From VAZQ01 sp963835165 (GTDB lineage: Bacteria > Pseudomonadota > Alphaproteobacteria > Rhizobiales > Xanthobacteraceae), in assembly GCA_963835165.1 (NCBI GenBank), contig CAWIGD010000048.1:124001-188000 (forward strand): a DNA stretch of 64,000 bases, read 5' to 3'. The notes beneath the pieces were generated by a model that made no database searches, was not told where the DNA came from, and was given only the letters and a program-made list of their open reading frames with translations. Position 1 is the stretch's first letter; every line of letters starts with the position of its first letter. The position numbers were made by a program, and so were the translations under genes. This document shows positions 44,722 through 55,808 of this stretch, in pieces.

Positions 44722-44863
44722 TGGCTCGCTCCCGGTCTTGTTCCTCCCGCGTCGCGTCCATGCCGCGACGGTGCTTCAGGCGGGCATGTCGCACTTGTGC
44801 TGTTCGCGCTGGCGTGCAACCGAACCTTCGTGCATAAGCGGCGCTCGTTTCATCCGGCTTGGC

Positions 44864-45712
44864 ATGAACATTCTCTCCATCCAATCCCATGTTGCCTATG
44901 GCCACGTCGGCAACTCGGCTGCCGTGTTCCCGTTGCAGCGCATCGGCGTCGAGGTCTGGCCGGTGCAGACGGTGCAATTCTCCAATCACCCCGGCTACGG
45001 CGCCTGGCGCGGACGCGTCTTCAGCGCCGCAGCGATCCGCCTGGTGGTGCAGGGGATCGAGGAGCGCGGCGTGCTCGGCGAATGCGATGGAGTGATCTCC
45101 GGCTATCTCGGCTCGCCCGACGCCGGCGAAGCCGTGGTCGAATCCGTGGTGCGGGTGAAGGGCGCGAATCCGGCCGCGCGCTATTGCTGCGACCCGGTGA
45201 TCGGTGATGTCAGCCAAGGGGTGTTCGTGCGCCGCGGCATTCCGGAATTCATCAAGGAGCGCATGCTTCCGATCGCCGACGTGGTCACGCCAAATCAATT
45301 CGAACTCGATTACCTGGTGGGACGGCCGAGCGTGAGCACAGCCGATCTGGTCGCGGCCATCGATGCGATCCACGTCCGCGGACCGCGGGTGGTCCTGGTG
45401 ACCTCGGTGCGCACCGAAGACACGCCCGAGGAGTGTCTCGATCTGATCGTGTCCGACGGGATAGACCGTTGCCGCCTGCGCACGCCGTTGCTGCCTGTCG
45501 TCGTGAATGGTGCGGGCGACGCCATCGCCGCTCTGTTCTTTGCGCACCACCTCAGCACCGGCGCGGTGGCTGAAGCGATGGCGCTGGCCGGTTCGTCGAT
45601 TTTCGGTGTCCTCAATCGTACGGCCGAAGCGGGCGCCAGCGAGATGCTGCTGATCGAGGCCCAGGAGGAACTGGTGACGCCCAGTCAGCTCTTCGTCGCC
45701 CATCGGATATGA
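44864..45712 (+). CDS. pdxY: Pyridoxal kinase PdxY
   Basis: An ATP-dependent kinase of the B6 salvage pathway that makes pyridoxal 5'-phosphate. The start at 44864 gives MNILSIQSHVAYGHVGNSAAVFPLQRIGVEVWPVQTVQFSNHPGYG, the standard PdxY opening. The 282-residue length is typical. The ribokinase-like C-terminal motif is VVNGAGDAIAALFFAHHL near residue 210, with the catalytic Asp in GAGD. RYCCDPVIGDVSQGVFV and ADVVTPNQFELDYLVG are further conserved blocks. It is followed by unrelated genes on the same strand. Confidence 0.94.
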   Translation: MNILSIQSHVAYGHVGNSAAVFPLQRIGVEVWPVQTVQFSNHPGYGAWRGRVFSAAAIRLVVQGIEERGVLGECDGVISGYLGSPDAGEAVVESVVRVKGANPAARYCCDPVIGDVSQGVFVRRGIPEFIKERMLPIADVVTPNQFELDYLVGRPSVSTADLVAAIDAIHVRGPRVVLVTSVRTEDTPEECLDLIVSDGIDRCRLRTPLLPVVVNGAGDAIAALFFAHHLSTGAVAEAMALAGSSIFGVLNRTAEAGASEMLLIEAQEELVTPSQLFVAHRI

Positions 45713-45764
45713 TGTCGGCGCGTAATTTCGCGGCGAAGCGGATGGCACTTCGCGGCAAGGGACG

Positions 45765-46658
45765 ATGAGGAACTTCATGCGCCGGCGTTTCGTCACCCTT
45801 GATGTGTTCACCGCCCGTCGCTTCGCCGGCAATCCGCTGGCGGTCGTGCTCGACGCCGAGCATCTCGAAACGACCGACATGCAGGCGATTGCGCACGAGT
45901 TCAACCACCCGGAAACGGTTTTCGTCTTTGCATCGGGCGATCCCGCTCACCGCGCGCGCATCCGCATTTTTACGCCGCAACGGGAACTGCCGTTCGCGGG
46001 TCATCCGACCGTCGGCACCGCGGTGCTGCTCGGCCTGCGTGACGGCGGCGGCGTCGGCCGCGAGATCGTGCTGGAGGAGCCGATCGGTGCGGTGCACTGC
46101 ACGCTGGAGACCAGCGCGAATGGGGGAGGTCGCGCCCGCTTCACTATCCCGCAACTGCCGGCCGAGGTCGGGCCGGTCGCGGAGGACGCCATCATCGCGG
46201 CGGCGCTGGGGCTGGCGCCGGCCGAGATCGGGGACTTGCGCCCGGCGCGCTGGTCGGCCGGGATGCCCTTCACATTCGTCCCGGTCAGCTCGCGGGCAGG
46301 GGTCGAGCGTTGCCATCCCGATCTCGCCAGATTCGACAGCGCGTTCGGCGCGGGTGGCGCGGCCTATGTGTTCTGCCGCCAGACCGTCGAGCCCGGCCAT
46401 GGTTTTCACGCCCGCATGTTCGCGCCCGGGATGGGCATCCCGGAAGATCCGGCCACCGGCTCCGCGGCTGCGGCCTTTGCCGGCTTGCTCGCTTCGCACC
46501 TGCCCGACGGGACGCACGCCGTCACCATCGAGCAAGGCTATGAGATGGGACGGCCGAGCCTGATCCGCGTGGTCGCCGTGGTCGAGGCCGGGCGGGTTCT
46601 CTCTGCTTCGATCGGCGGCGACGCCGTGGTCGTGACCGAAGGAACGATCGAGGCATGA
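45765..46658 (+). CDS. PhzF-family isomerase-like protein
   Basis: A 297-residue member of the PhzF/diaminopimelate-epimerase-fold family. The start at 45765 is preceded by AAGGGACG; a second in-frame ATG lies four codons on. It reads VTLDVFTARRFAGNPLAVVLDAE, then FNHPETVFVF, which holds the catalytic glutamate of the family. GHPTVGTAVLLGL and the C-terminal EDPATGSAAAAFAGLLASHLP are characteristic. Family members range from phenazine-pathway isomerases to proteins of unknown substrate, so a specific reaction is not assigned. Confidence 0.87.
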   Translation: MRNFMRRRFVTLDVFTARRFAGNPLAVVLDAEHLETTDMQAIAHEFNHPETVFVFASGDPAHRARIRIFTPQRELPFAGHPTVGTAVLLGLRDGGGVGREIVLEEPIGAVHCTLETSANGGGRARFTIPQLPAEVGPVAEDAIIAAALGLAPAEIGDLRPARWSAGMPFTFVPVSSRAGVERCHPDLARFDSAFGAGGAAYVFCRQTVEPGHGFHARMFAPGMGIPEDPATGSAAAAFAGLLASHLPDGTHAVTIEQGYEMGRPSLIRVVAVVEAGRVLSASIGGDAVVVTEGTIEA

Positions 46659-46722
46659 TCCCCGTTCACTCCAGTCGCTGCCGCCGCGCCGCGGCGCCTC
46701 CGGAACGCGCCGGGAACCGCGT

Positions 46723-47442
46723 ATGACCGAGATCACCATCGTGCCCGTCGAGCGGCTGGAGCTGGCGCTGGCGCCGCGGCCGTGGCCGTTCGCGGACGAG
46801 CGGCGGGCGGAGATCGTGGCGCACTTCGACGCGCTGCAGCGGTCCAACCCGGCGCTTTGGAACGGCCGTGTGCTGATGCTGCACCAGCATGCCATCAAGG
46901 GAGCGGTTTTCCATGGCGCCTATTTCGAGACCGATTTCGCCAGCATGCTGGCATGGCGCCAGTGGGATGCGCCGGATCCAGGCGTGAAGAACTGTTTTGC
47001 CATGGGGGCGCTGCGCGGCAGCGACGGCGGCTTCGTCCTCGGCGTCATGAGCGCGCATACCTCGAATCCGGGGCGCGTCTATTTTCCCGCCGGACTGCCG
47101 GACTTGAACGATGTCGATGGCGCCCGTGTCGACCTCGCGCGGAACGTCATGCGCGAGATTGGCGAGGAGACGGGGCTTACGCCCGCCGACTTCGAAGCGC
47201 AGCCGGGCTGGATCACGGTGCTGGCGGGACCGCGCATCGCGCAGGTGAAGACACTGCACGCGCGCGAGACCGCCGCTGTCTTGCGGGCGCGTATCCTCGC
47301 GCATCTCGCGCGCCAGGCGCAGCCGGAGCTCGCCGATATCCGCGTCGTGCGCGGTCCCGCCGACTTCGACCCGATGATGCCGCCGTTCGTCACGGCGTTT
47401 CTCACCCATGTCTGGAGCCAGGCTTCGGAGGAGGCGTCATGA
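46723..47442 (+). CDS. NUDIX hydrolase
   Basis: A 239-residue protein with a NUDIX fold. The catalytic box is visible as GARVDLARNVMREIGEETGL (about residues 129-148), with the REXXEE core intact as REIGEE. The Gly-rich box start is weak. The N-terminal half is a longer lead-in (WNGRVLMLHQHAIKGAVFHGAYFETDFASMLAWRQW), found in relatives that act on nucleotide-like or coenzyme-like diphosphates. Its end overlaps a short ATG-started frame (ATGA). The substrate cannot be named. Confidence 0.85.
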   Translation: MTEITIVPVERLELALAPRPWPFADERRAEIVAHFDALQRSNPALWNGRVLMLHQHAIKGAVFHGAYFETDFASMLAWRQWDAPDPGVKNCFAMGALRGSDGGFVLGVMSAHTSNPGRVYFPAGLPDLNDVDGARVDLARNVMREIGEETGLTPADFEAQPGWITVLAGPRIAQVKTLHARETAAVLRARILAHLARQAQPELADIRVVRGPADFDPMMPPFVTAFLTHVWSQASEEAS

Positions 47443-47522
47443 CCCCGTCGAAACTGATCAAGCGGCTACGTATCGACGATCCCGACCATTTCCGCCTCGC
47501 TGCGTGCTCGAGATCGACGTGA
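47439..47522 (+). pseudogene. Short coupled frame, possible polyphosphate-kinase-2-like gene remnant
   Basis: Starts within the NUDIX stop codon (ATGA) and reads MTPSKLIKRLRIDDPDHFRLA before degenerating to a stop at 47522. The RIDDPDHFRLA stretch resembles N termini of PPK2-type polyphosphate kinases, and the start overlap is what a genuine downstream operon gene would show. Nothing further of such a kinase follows, so this is either a 5' remnant of a deleted gene or a chance frame. Low confidence. Confidence 0.3.
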
Positions 47523-47786
47523 CCGCGGTGGTGGGCAGGTAGACTTCGATCCGGGATTTTACGCGACCGAGAGCGCCGAACTGTCGGTCGGGACGTAAAG
47601 GTCAGCGTTGCTGTCCCGAACCTGCCGGAACGACTGCCGGCGAACAGGATCGCCCGCTACCGCACGTGAAGCCGTTTCGCTTGTCTCGGCAGGATTTGAT
47701 CTTGCGAAGCGAACCGCTCTTCCGCTAGAAAGGCGGCGGTCCCACATAGGAAACGCGGCCGCGATCGTGCCGCGCCTTGCGTGGCC

Positions 47787-47906
47787 ATGCCGAGGGCGAA
47801 GTTGATGCCGACGCGCCGTGATTTCCGCGCGATGACCCGGGGGGCTCAGCCCCGGCCCGGCGCTGCCCTGATTCTCGGCGGGCTGCTGCTCCTTACCCTC
47901 CCCTGA
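47787..47906 (+). CDS. leuA leader peptide (attenuation)
   Basis: An in-frame run of ATGs at 47787, 47805 (GAGGG upstream) and 47832 leads to the C-terminal sequence ALILGGLLLLTLP before TGA at 47904-47906. Seven of the last twelve sense codons are Leu or Ile, including four consecutive Leu codons, about 200 bases upstream of the leucine-biosynthesis gene leuA. The stop codon lies in a stem CCCCTGAG / CTCAGGGG (about 47900-47942), as in attenuators. A T-run terminator is not obvious, so the mode of control is uncertain. The peptide is 24-39 residues depending on start. Confidence 0.55.
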   Translation: MPRAKLMPTRRDFRAMTRGAQPRPGAALILGGLLLLTLP

Positions 47907-48101
47907 GGGCCGGCTGGGCGTTTCGCCTGGGCGCTCAGGGGTACCGAAGGACGGAACCAGAGCGCGCTCTGCAAAAAGTGGGAACCGGTCTGCGCGCTCC
48001 ACCTCTCCAAGTGGCGTGCTTTCCGGATGGCTAACCGGCAGCCCGAAAGCGCGCCAGCCGCCCCGACAGAGTGGGGCGCAAACGACCAGAAGGACCACGT
48101 G

Positions 48102-49691
<1,590 letters not shown>

Positions 49692-49928
49692 ACGAACATA
49701 ACGGGGCGGGCGCGTCGGTCACCGGGCGCGCCCGCGCTCCGCGCAAGGTGAGCGGTTCGCGGCCATAGAAGAAGCGATCCGACTACATGACATCGCTGTA
49801 ATGTTGCTCGCGAAATCGTTATCTAGTCTTGCGTCCTGGGCTCGTTACCTAACCGAACTTTAACTTGATACCCCGGTCCTTTCCCTCTGTACTCGCGTCC
49901 ATCGCAAGGTGATTGAAGGGGAACGCCC

Positions 49929-50492
49929 ATGTGGAAAGCCATCGTCGCCGGAACAGCAACGCTCGCGATCGCCGGCACCTCCCTTGTTTATGCGCAGCAG
50001 CGCAGCGACCGTGACGGCGCCCAGCGCTGGCGGCCCAACACCGAGGATCTGCGGGCATTCGGCGAGGCGCGGCTCGCGGCGCTCAAGGCGGGCCTGACCT
50101 TGACGCCCGATCAGGAGAAGAACTGGCCGGCCTTCGAGCAGGCGGCGCGTGATTTCGGCAAGGTGCGGATGGACCGCAGGATGGCGATGCGCAACGCTCC
50201 GCCCAGCGACGATCCGGTGGAACGTCTGCGTCAGCGCGCCACATCCCTGACGGACACCGGGGCGGCCTTGAAGAAATTGGCCGACGCCACAGATCCGTTG
50301 TACAAGAGCTTGGACGAGAATCAGAAGCGGCGCTTTGCGATTCTCAACCGCCTGGGCGGAACCGATCGGGATGGGTTCCGTGGACGTGATGGCGGTGGAC
50401 GTGACGGCGACGGTATGCGCCATCACTGGGGTCCGCGCCGCACCAACACTGGCCCAACGGATATGGAACACTCTGGCGGACAGCGCCTGTAG
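49929..50492 (+). CDS. Spy/CpxP-like LTXXQ-motif periplasmic protein
   Basis: A 187-residue exported protein. Signal peptide AIVAGTATLAIAGTSLVYAQ, then a helical body with ARLAALKAGLTLTPDQEKNWPAFEQAARDFG, whose LTPDQ matches the LTXXQ motif of Spy/CpxP-like chaperones. A second helical repeat is LADATDPLYKSLDENQKRRFAIL. The C terminus is rich in Gly, Asp, Arg and His (RDGFRGRDGGGRDGDGMRHH) and may bind metal. A GAAGGGGAACGCCC site precedes the start. A role in envelope stress is inferred from the family. Confidence 0.8.
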   Translation: MWKAIVAGTATLAIAGTSLVYAQQRSDRDGAQRWRPNTEDLRAFGEARLAALKAGLTLTPDQEKNWPAFEQAARDFGKVRMDRRMAMRNAPPSDDPVERLRQRATSLTDTGAALKKLADATDPLYKSLDENQKRRFAILNRLGGTDRDGFRGRDGGGRDGDGMRHHWGPRRTNTGPTDMEHSGGQRL

Positions 50493-50562
50493 TTCCCACA
50501 TCAATAGCCTAGCGCCGGCGGTCGCACTCCCAGCCCCCCGACACGATCGCCGACGTACGGGA

Positions 50563-50598
50563 GCCGCCGGGTCCCCACCCGGCGGCTTTCCTTTTTTG
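50563..50598 (+). terminator. Intrinsic terminator after the Spy-like gene
   Basis: A perfect 9-bp stem GCCGCCGGG / CCCGGCGGC (50563-50571 with 50578-50586), loop TCCCCA, then TTTCCTTTTTT. The remainder to 50812 (about 215 bases) shows no gene. Confidence 0.85.
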
Positions 50599-50812
50599 AA
50601 GGTCGCTTTCTTTCCGTGACGGCGGGCGCGTGGGGCACCTGGCTCGGTCGATCGCCGCCCGTTTCAGAACAGACTCGTATCTTCCTCGGGCAGCGCAAAG
50701 TTCACCGGCACCGCGTGCCTTGGCGCTTTTCTCTTCTGCGAAACCGAAGGGGAGGGAACGACGCTCTCGCGACGTCACAGGCTGCTACGTGAGCGGACAC
50801 GGCAGGGGGACG

Positions 50813-50974
50813 CTAGGCGTCCTGGCGTTTGCCTTCATCCAATTCCCGCGCGGCCTGTGCCCATGACGACCCGAGCTTTATCAGATACGCCCTCAGCTCC
50901 GGGTCACGTTCAGCTTCAGCCAATCGGACGCATTCGCCGGCACGCTTCAGGCATTCCTGCGGTTCTCTGCTCAT
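50813..50974 (-). CDS. Small hypothetical protein, helical
   Basis: A 53-residue protein from 50974: MSREPQECLKRAGECVRLAE..., then DPELRAYLIKLGSSWAQAARELDEG. Similar short proteins (ECVRLA ... DPELRAYL ... W) recur in this order of bacteria, many per genome, with no known role. Conserved Cys, Trp and helical periodicity support it as real. It is not in an operon. Confidence 0.5.
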   Translation of the reverse strand: MSREPQECLKRAGECVRLAEAERDPELRAYLIKLGSSWAQAARELDEGKRQDA

Positions 50975-51251
50975 GGCAACCTCATGCGGCGACCCAGCCA
51001 CAGTAAGTAACAACCCCCGGGATACCTAAGGAATTCGCGTTGGTTGCAAAGGCAACTTGTTTGCGGGCGGAGGGAACCGGTTGGCGCTTGTCGAGCTGGC
51101 GCGCTTCGCTCGCACGCGTGGCGTGATCCATCGTTGTGGGTTCCGCGCGACGGCAGCCGGCTGCAACGACGCAGCGGGACCAGGCGAAGATCCGGCGGCT
51201 GAAAGCGACTGGGCGCAACCGCGCCAACTTGCGGGACGCGGGCGTGACGCC

Positions 51252-51500
51252 TCAGCGTGCAGCCCGCTCGTGCCCATACTTGTCGACCTTGCAGCCGCAT
51301 TTTGGGCACGTCCATCCGCCCCACATCGCTTCCGCGATTGATGCGGGCCGGCGGATCGCGGGCATGGACGTGCCGCAGCGTGGACAAGCCGGGCTCAGCG
51401 ACCCGATGCCCCATCGGCCCTTCGTCTTCGACTGCCGGACGACGAAGAAGCCGACAAGCACCGCGGCGATCGCCAGCGCTATGAACCCGATGCCTTCCAT
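51252..51500 (-). CDS. Small membrane-anchored zinc-ribbon-like protein
   Basis: An 82-residue protein with one N-terminal helix (IGFIALAIAAVLVGFFVV). A soluble part with two Cys-X2-Cys knuckles follows, CPRCGTSMPAIR and, about 25 residues on, CPKCGCK, spaced as in zinc ribbons. The tail is basic (KYGHERAAR). Start by ATG with no close neighbour. The metal site is inferred from the cysteines. Function unknown. Confidence 0.6.
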   Translation of the reverse strand: MEGIGFIALAIAAVLVGFFVVRQSKTKGRWGIGSLSPACPRCGTSMPAIRRPASIAEAMWGGWTCPKCGCKVDKYGHERAAR

Positions 51501-51870
51501 GACGCGTTGCGCCTTTCTACCCGAAGATTGCTACGCCCCGCCCAGGGAACCAGGCTGCTTGCTGCGATTGACAGCACGGCAGGAGTTCCTCATCTGTGCC
51601 GGGCGCGGCCCGCTGCTGAGGGCTTGATCGGCTCTCGGACGGCGGCCCGGGCCGGCACGCATGTTACAACTAACGACCTGTGCATCTGGCCGAATCTGCA
51701 GGATTTTGGTGTGGACGTCGGGGCGGTATTTCCGATCGTCGCGCTTGGAAAGCCCGCGCCGATGCCCTATGTGTGGCACCCGCGCCGCGAGACTGAGCGG
51801 CGATGACGTTCGGAGCACCGGCGGTGCCCGCAAAAATGGTGGAAGTGCCTAACCCCCTGAAATTCCTCGG

Positions 51871-51873
<3 letters not shown>
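51501..51873. other. Intergenic region before tRNA-Lys
   Basis: About 370 bases in which I see no convincing gene, repeat or terminator. Frames on both strands lack family features and ribosome-binding sites. Confidence 0.4.
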
Positions 51874-53050
<1,177 letters not shown>

Positions 53051-53061
<11 letters not shown>

Positions 53062-53440
53062 CGCCGCCCCGCTTCGCCATCCATTCATCGTAGGGGCTCG
53101 GGGTCGACTCCTCGCCGCTTGCCGAGCTGTCGGCGCGCACCGTCACGCCGCCGTCGGGCTCCAGCGTCAGGGCGATGCCGAGCGCCTTGGCCTTGGCGGC
53201 CAGGCGGGTGAGGGACGGCCTGCGCGGTTTACGGGGCTGGGGTAGGCGCCGTTTGCGCATCATCGCGGGGGTCCAATCCCAGGGCTCCCAAGCGTACTCG
53301 CGCGGGTCATCCCACCCGAGGGAGAGGAAATAATCCCACGGGTCGCGCGACGTCTCGGCCGCGGACGTGCCGGCGGCGGATGACAAGGCGGGTGCTGAGC
53401 GGGTATGGTCGCGGTTGGTCACGGCGGCATCCGTGGTCAA
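53051..53440 (-). CDS. Hypothetical island protein upstream of the integrase
   Basis: A 129-residue protein whose end overlaps the start of the integrase gene by 11 bases, so both probably form one transcript. The middle is aromatic and acidic (DPWDYFLSLGWDDPREYAWEPWDW), then strongly basic (MMRKRRLPQPRKPRRPSLTRLAAKAKALGI). The end is hydrophilic. No family recognised. The position suggests an accessory factor or excisionase-like partner, but nothing in the sequence proves that. Confidence 0.5.
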
Positions 53441-53549
53441 AAATTGGGGCCGGTGAGCGCTTCGAACCGCTCCCGGCTCCTTTCATTTATAACGCCCCGG
53501 CCGAGCCGGTCCATTTTAATTTACCCTTGCCAACTCAGTAGCCCATGGC

Positions 53550-53807
53550 TCAGCCTTCCGCCGCCTGCTTGGAGATCGGCTCATAGCACGGCGTGTTGCG
53601 CGCCCACCGCGGCACGGTGCGGGGCTCGATCGTCGGCGGCACCCACAGCCCGACCAGCGCTGCGCGGATGGCGCGATCGACGTCGCCAGGTCCTAGCTCG
53701 CAGAACGGCGAATAGGCGTCCAAGGTGTTCGCAACCCGCTCCGCGAAGATCGCACGCCGATCGGGCTCGAGCTGCATCATGGCAGCGAAGTGTCGCCGTC
53801 TGTTCAA
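53550..53807 (-). CDS. Hypothetical island protein
   Basis: An 85-residue protein of unknown function: MNRRRHFAAMMQLEPDRRAIFAERVANTLDAYSPFCELG, then VDRAIRAALVGLWVPPTIEPRTVPRWARNTPCYEPISKQAAEG. Its C terminus (RWARN-P-CYEPISKQA) recurs as RWARDEPRYEKISKQA in a short frame at 57363-57479, which supports a real family. It lies on the integrase strand. Confidence 0.5.
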   Translation of the reverse strand: MNRRRHFAAMMQLEPDRRAIFAERVANTLDAYSPFCELGPGDVDRAIRAALVGLWVPPTIEPRTVPRWARNTPCYEPISKQAAEG

Positions 53808-53888
53808 TCGCCCGTGACGACGGCGACATGCCGCTCCCCGTACGGACCGATTCGATTCCGGGCAGGGCAGGCGATATATAGCCTCACT

Positions 53889-54492
53889 ATGTCTACCGTT
53901 CTGCGTTTCATCGAGCCGTGCCTGCCGTCACCTGCCGACCACCCACCGACTGGCTCCGGCTGGCTGCACGAAATCAAGCACGACGGCTACCGGCTCATGG
54001 CCCGGCGCGATCCCGTCGGCACCGCCTGATCACCCGCAGGGGCAACGACTGGACGCACCGCTTTCCGCTCGTCGTCCAGGCCGTGAACCAGCTCGATGTG
54101 AGGTCCTGCCTGATCGACGGGGAGGTGGTGTGCTGCGACGAGCGCGGGCTCGCCCGGTTCGATGTCCTGCGTCGGCGCCGCAACGAGGCGGCTGCCTTCC
54201 TCTACGCCTTCGACCTGCTGGAGCTGGACGGTTCGGACCTTCGGCGGGAGCCGATCGAAGTGCGCAAAGCGACCTTGGCGAGCGTCCTGCGCAAGAGCCG
54301 ATCAGGCCTGCGGCTGAACGAACACCTTGCGTGGTCGTGTTCCAGCACGCCTGCAAGATGGGGCTGGAGGGGATCGTCTCTAAGCGCCTGGGATCGCGTT
54401 ACAGGTCGGGACGCTCGCCAGACTGGCTCAAGCTCAAGAATCCGGAGGCACCTGCTGTGAAGCGAGAGGCGGAGGAGGACTGGGCGAAATGA
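53889..54492 (+). pseudogene. ATP-dependent DNA ligase (LigD-type), frameshifted
   Basis: The ligase domain of a LigD-like enzyme, which in this group seals breaks in non-homologous end joining. Frame one gives FIEPCLPSPADHPPTGSGWLHEIKHDGYRLMARRDP, with the lysine nucleophile in EIKHDGYR. Frame two continues RLITRRGNDWTHRFPLVVQAVNQL...LIDGEVVCCDERGLARFD...LYAFDLLELDG. Frame three ends VVFQHACKMGLEGIVSKRLGSRYRSGRSPDWLKLKNP. Two shifts (about 54020 and 54330) and a few missing residues at the second make it a pseudogene, unless sequencing errors are responsible. Confidence 0.8.
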
Positions 54493-54533
54493 CCCATTTG
54501 GAACATTCGGTGCAGACGAAAGGTTAGGCGCCC

Positions 54534-54836
54534 ATGCGCAGCCCTAGGCCAAGATCGTTTAAGGAAGTCGTCGCGACACAAGACCCGACCGAGATGGCGT
54601 GCCGAGAACGCGGCGATTGCTTCGTCGATCCATCCGTCAATTCCTTCCACGGGGAAGTGTCGATCAACGAGGATCGCCATGGCACGGGTGATTGGCGTGT
54701 CGAGTACTTCGACGATGACGGTGGCTGTTACGTCACGATCTTCGCCGGTCCTGCGGCGGAGAGGCGAGCACGCGACTATTTTACCTTACTCAAGTCTGGT
54801 CGTCTCAGTATTCAAAGAGAAGCTCTCCCCCGGTAG
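54534..54836 (+). CDS. Hypothetical island protein
   Basis: A 100-residue soluble protein reading through DPTEMACRERGDCFVDPSVNSFHGEVSINEDRHGTGDWRVEYFDDDGGCYVTIFAGPAAERRARDYFTLLKSG. The alternating polar strand pattern and a clean start suggest a small folded protein. No family recognised. It sits between the broken ligase and the toxin-antitoxin module, about 250 bases from the latter. Those 250 bases show no further gene. Confidence 0.45.
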   Translation: MRSPRPRSFKEVVATQDPTEMACRERGDCFVDPSVNSFHGEVSINEDRHGTGDWRVEYFDDDGGCYVTIFAGPAAERRARDYFTLLKSGRLSIQREALPR

Positions 54837-55087
54837 TCGTTCTTGGCCGACCTATCATGATCGCTCCGAGCGCATAATCATCCCTAGCGTCCGTTGCGGC
54901 TGGTTTTGCAGCAGCGGGAACCTCCCCGTCGCCCCAAGTTCTGCCTTCGTTCCAGCAATGAGGCCTGCCTCGCATGCCGCAATCGGTTAGTTGTTTGCCC
55001 CCTCCTCGACAGCTAGGCTCAGTTCGCGCGACTTGGGGCCCTCTGACCGCCCTAGAGAGCGGTTGGCATCCCATTTAAGTAGAAGCG

Positions 55088-55808
55088 ATGGAATCTGGCT
55101 CAATGAAAGCGACCGTTCAAAGGCTTGACGTCTTGCATGAGCTTTCTTTCCAACCAGCGTTTGTGTTGGCTCGCAATGCGTCGGAAACTCTGCAGAATTT
55201 CTATACGATAATTGCACCGCGCTACGCGATCCCTGTCGAGCATGTGGCGGTTAACGCCGCCACCATTCTATCAGAATGGTTCATTCGAATTGGCCTATTT
55301 GAAAATCTTGCTGCGCTGGAGCTTCGTATAAACAAGATGACGCTTAGAATTCCCCCAATCGCAAGCTGCGGAAGGGGTAAAGGCCGTAAAAGACGTGACA
55401 ATGCTGGCTCACGATGCTCTGCGTAAGGCGGTTCCGGATGTTCGCTCTGCACAGACCGCGTTTTCTTTGAGCTCGTGGATGGCTCTGGAAGGTGGCACCG
55501 ACGCGGCGCAGGCCTTCCTTCGCAAGCGTGCAATGCCTCAATCCTGCATCGACCCAAAGCAGCTTGGCGGTGAAAATGCGACTTACGTACTTCGTGTGAA
55601 TGTCCCCAACCCGACGGAAATGTGGACCGTTCAGATCACAGCAGAGCCGTCCGCTCTTCCGCAAGCCGACCTATTTCTTCTCATTCAATTGTCATTCGGA
55701 CACGGCACACAATACCAGGGCGTAGATGAGCAAATATTATTTACAGAGCGTCTTGTACGGAAAGTCCTTGCGTCATTAGAAATCGATCTGATGCAGACGG
55801 GGTCATAA
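55088..55808 (+). CDS. Unknown protein, first gene of the RES module, apparent C-run frameshift
   Basis: Two frames that belong together: residues 1-87 or so (LDVLHELSFQPAFVLARNASETLQNFYTIIAP, LSEWFIRIGLFENLAALELRINKMTLRIP) and, after a run of five C near 55350, a second frame from about QSQAAEGVKAVKDVTMLAHDAL to LVRKVLASLEIDLMQTGS. Deleting one C would give one protein of about 239 residues ending exactly one base before the next start. The fold looks mixed alpha/beta and cytoplasmic. The gene is relatively poor in GC. It is probably the first gene of the operon with the antitoxin and toxin. No family assigned; TIGR04255 is one possibility. Confidence 0.55.

Noticed and set aside
51257..51806. 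Several plus-strand frames near the tRNA
   Set aside because: They oppose the zinc-ribbon gene or lack starts and family features.
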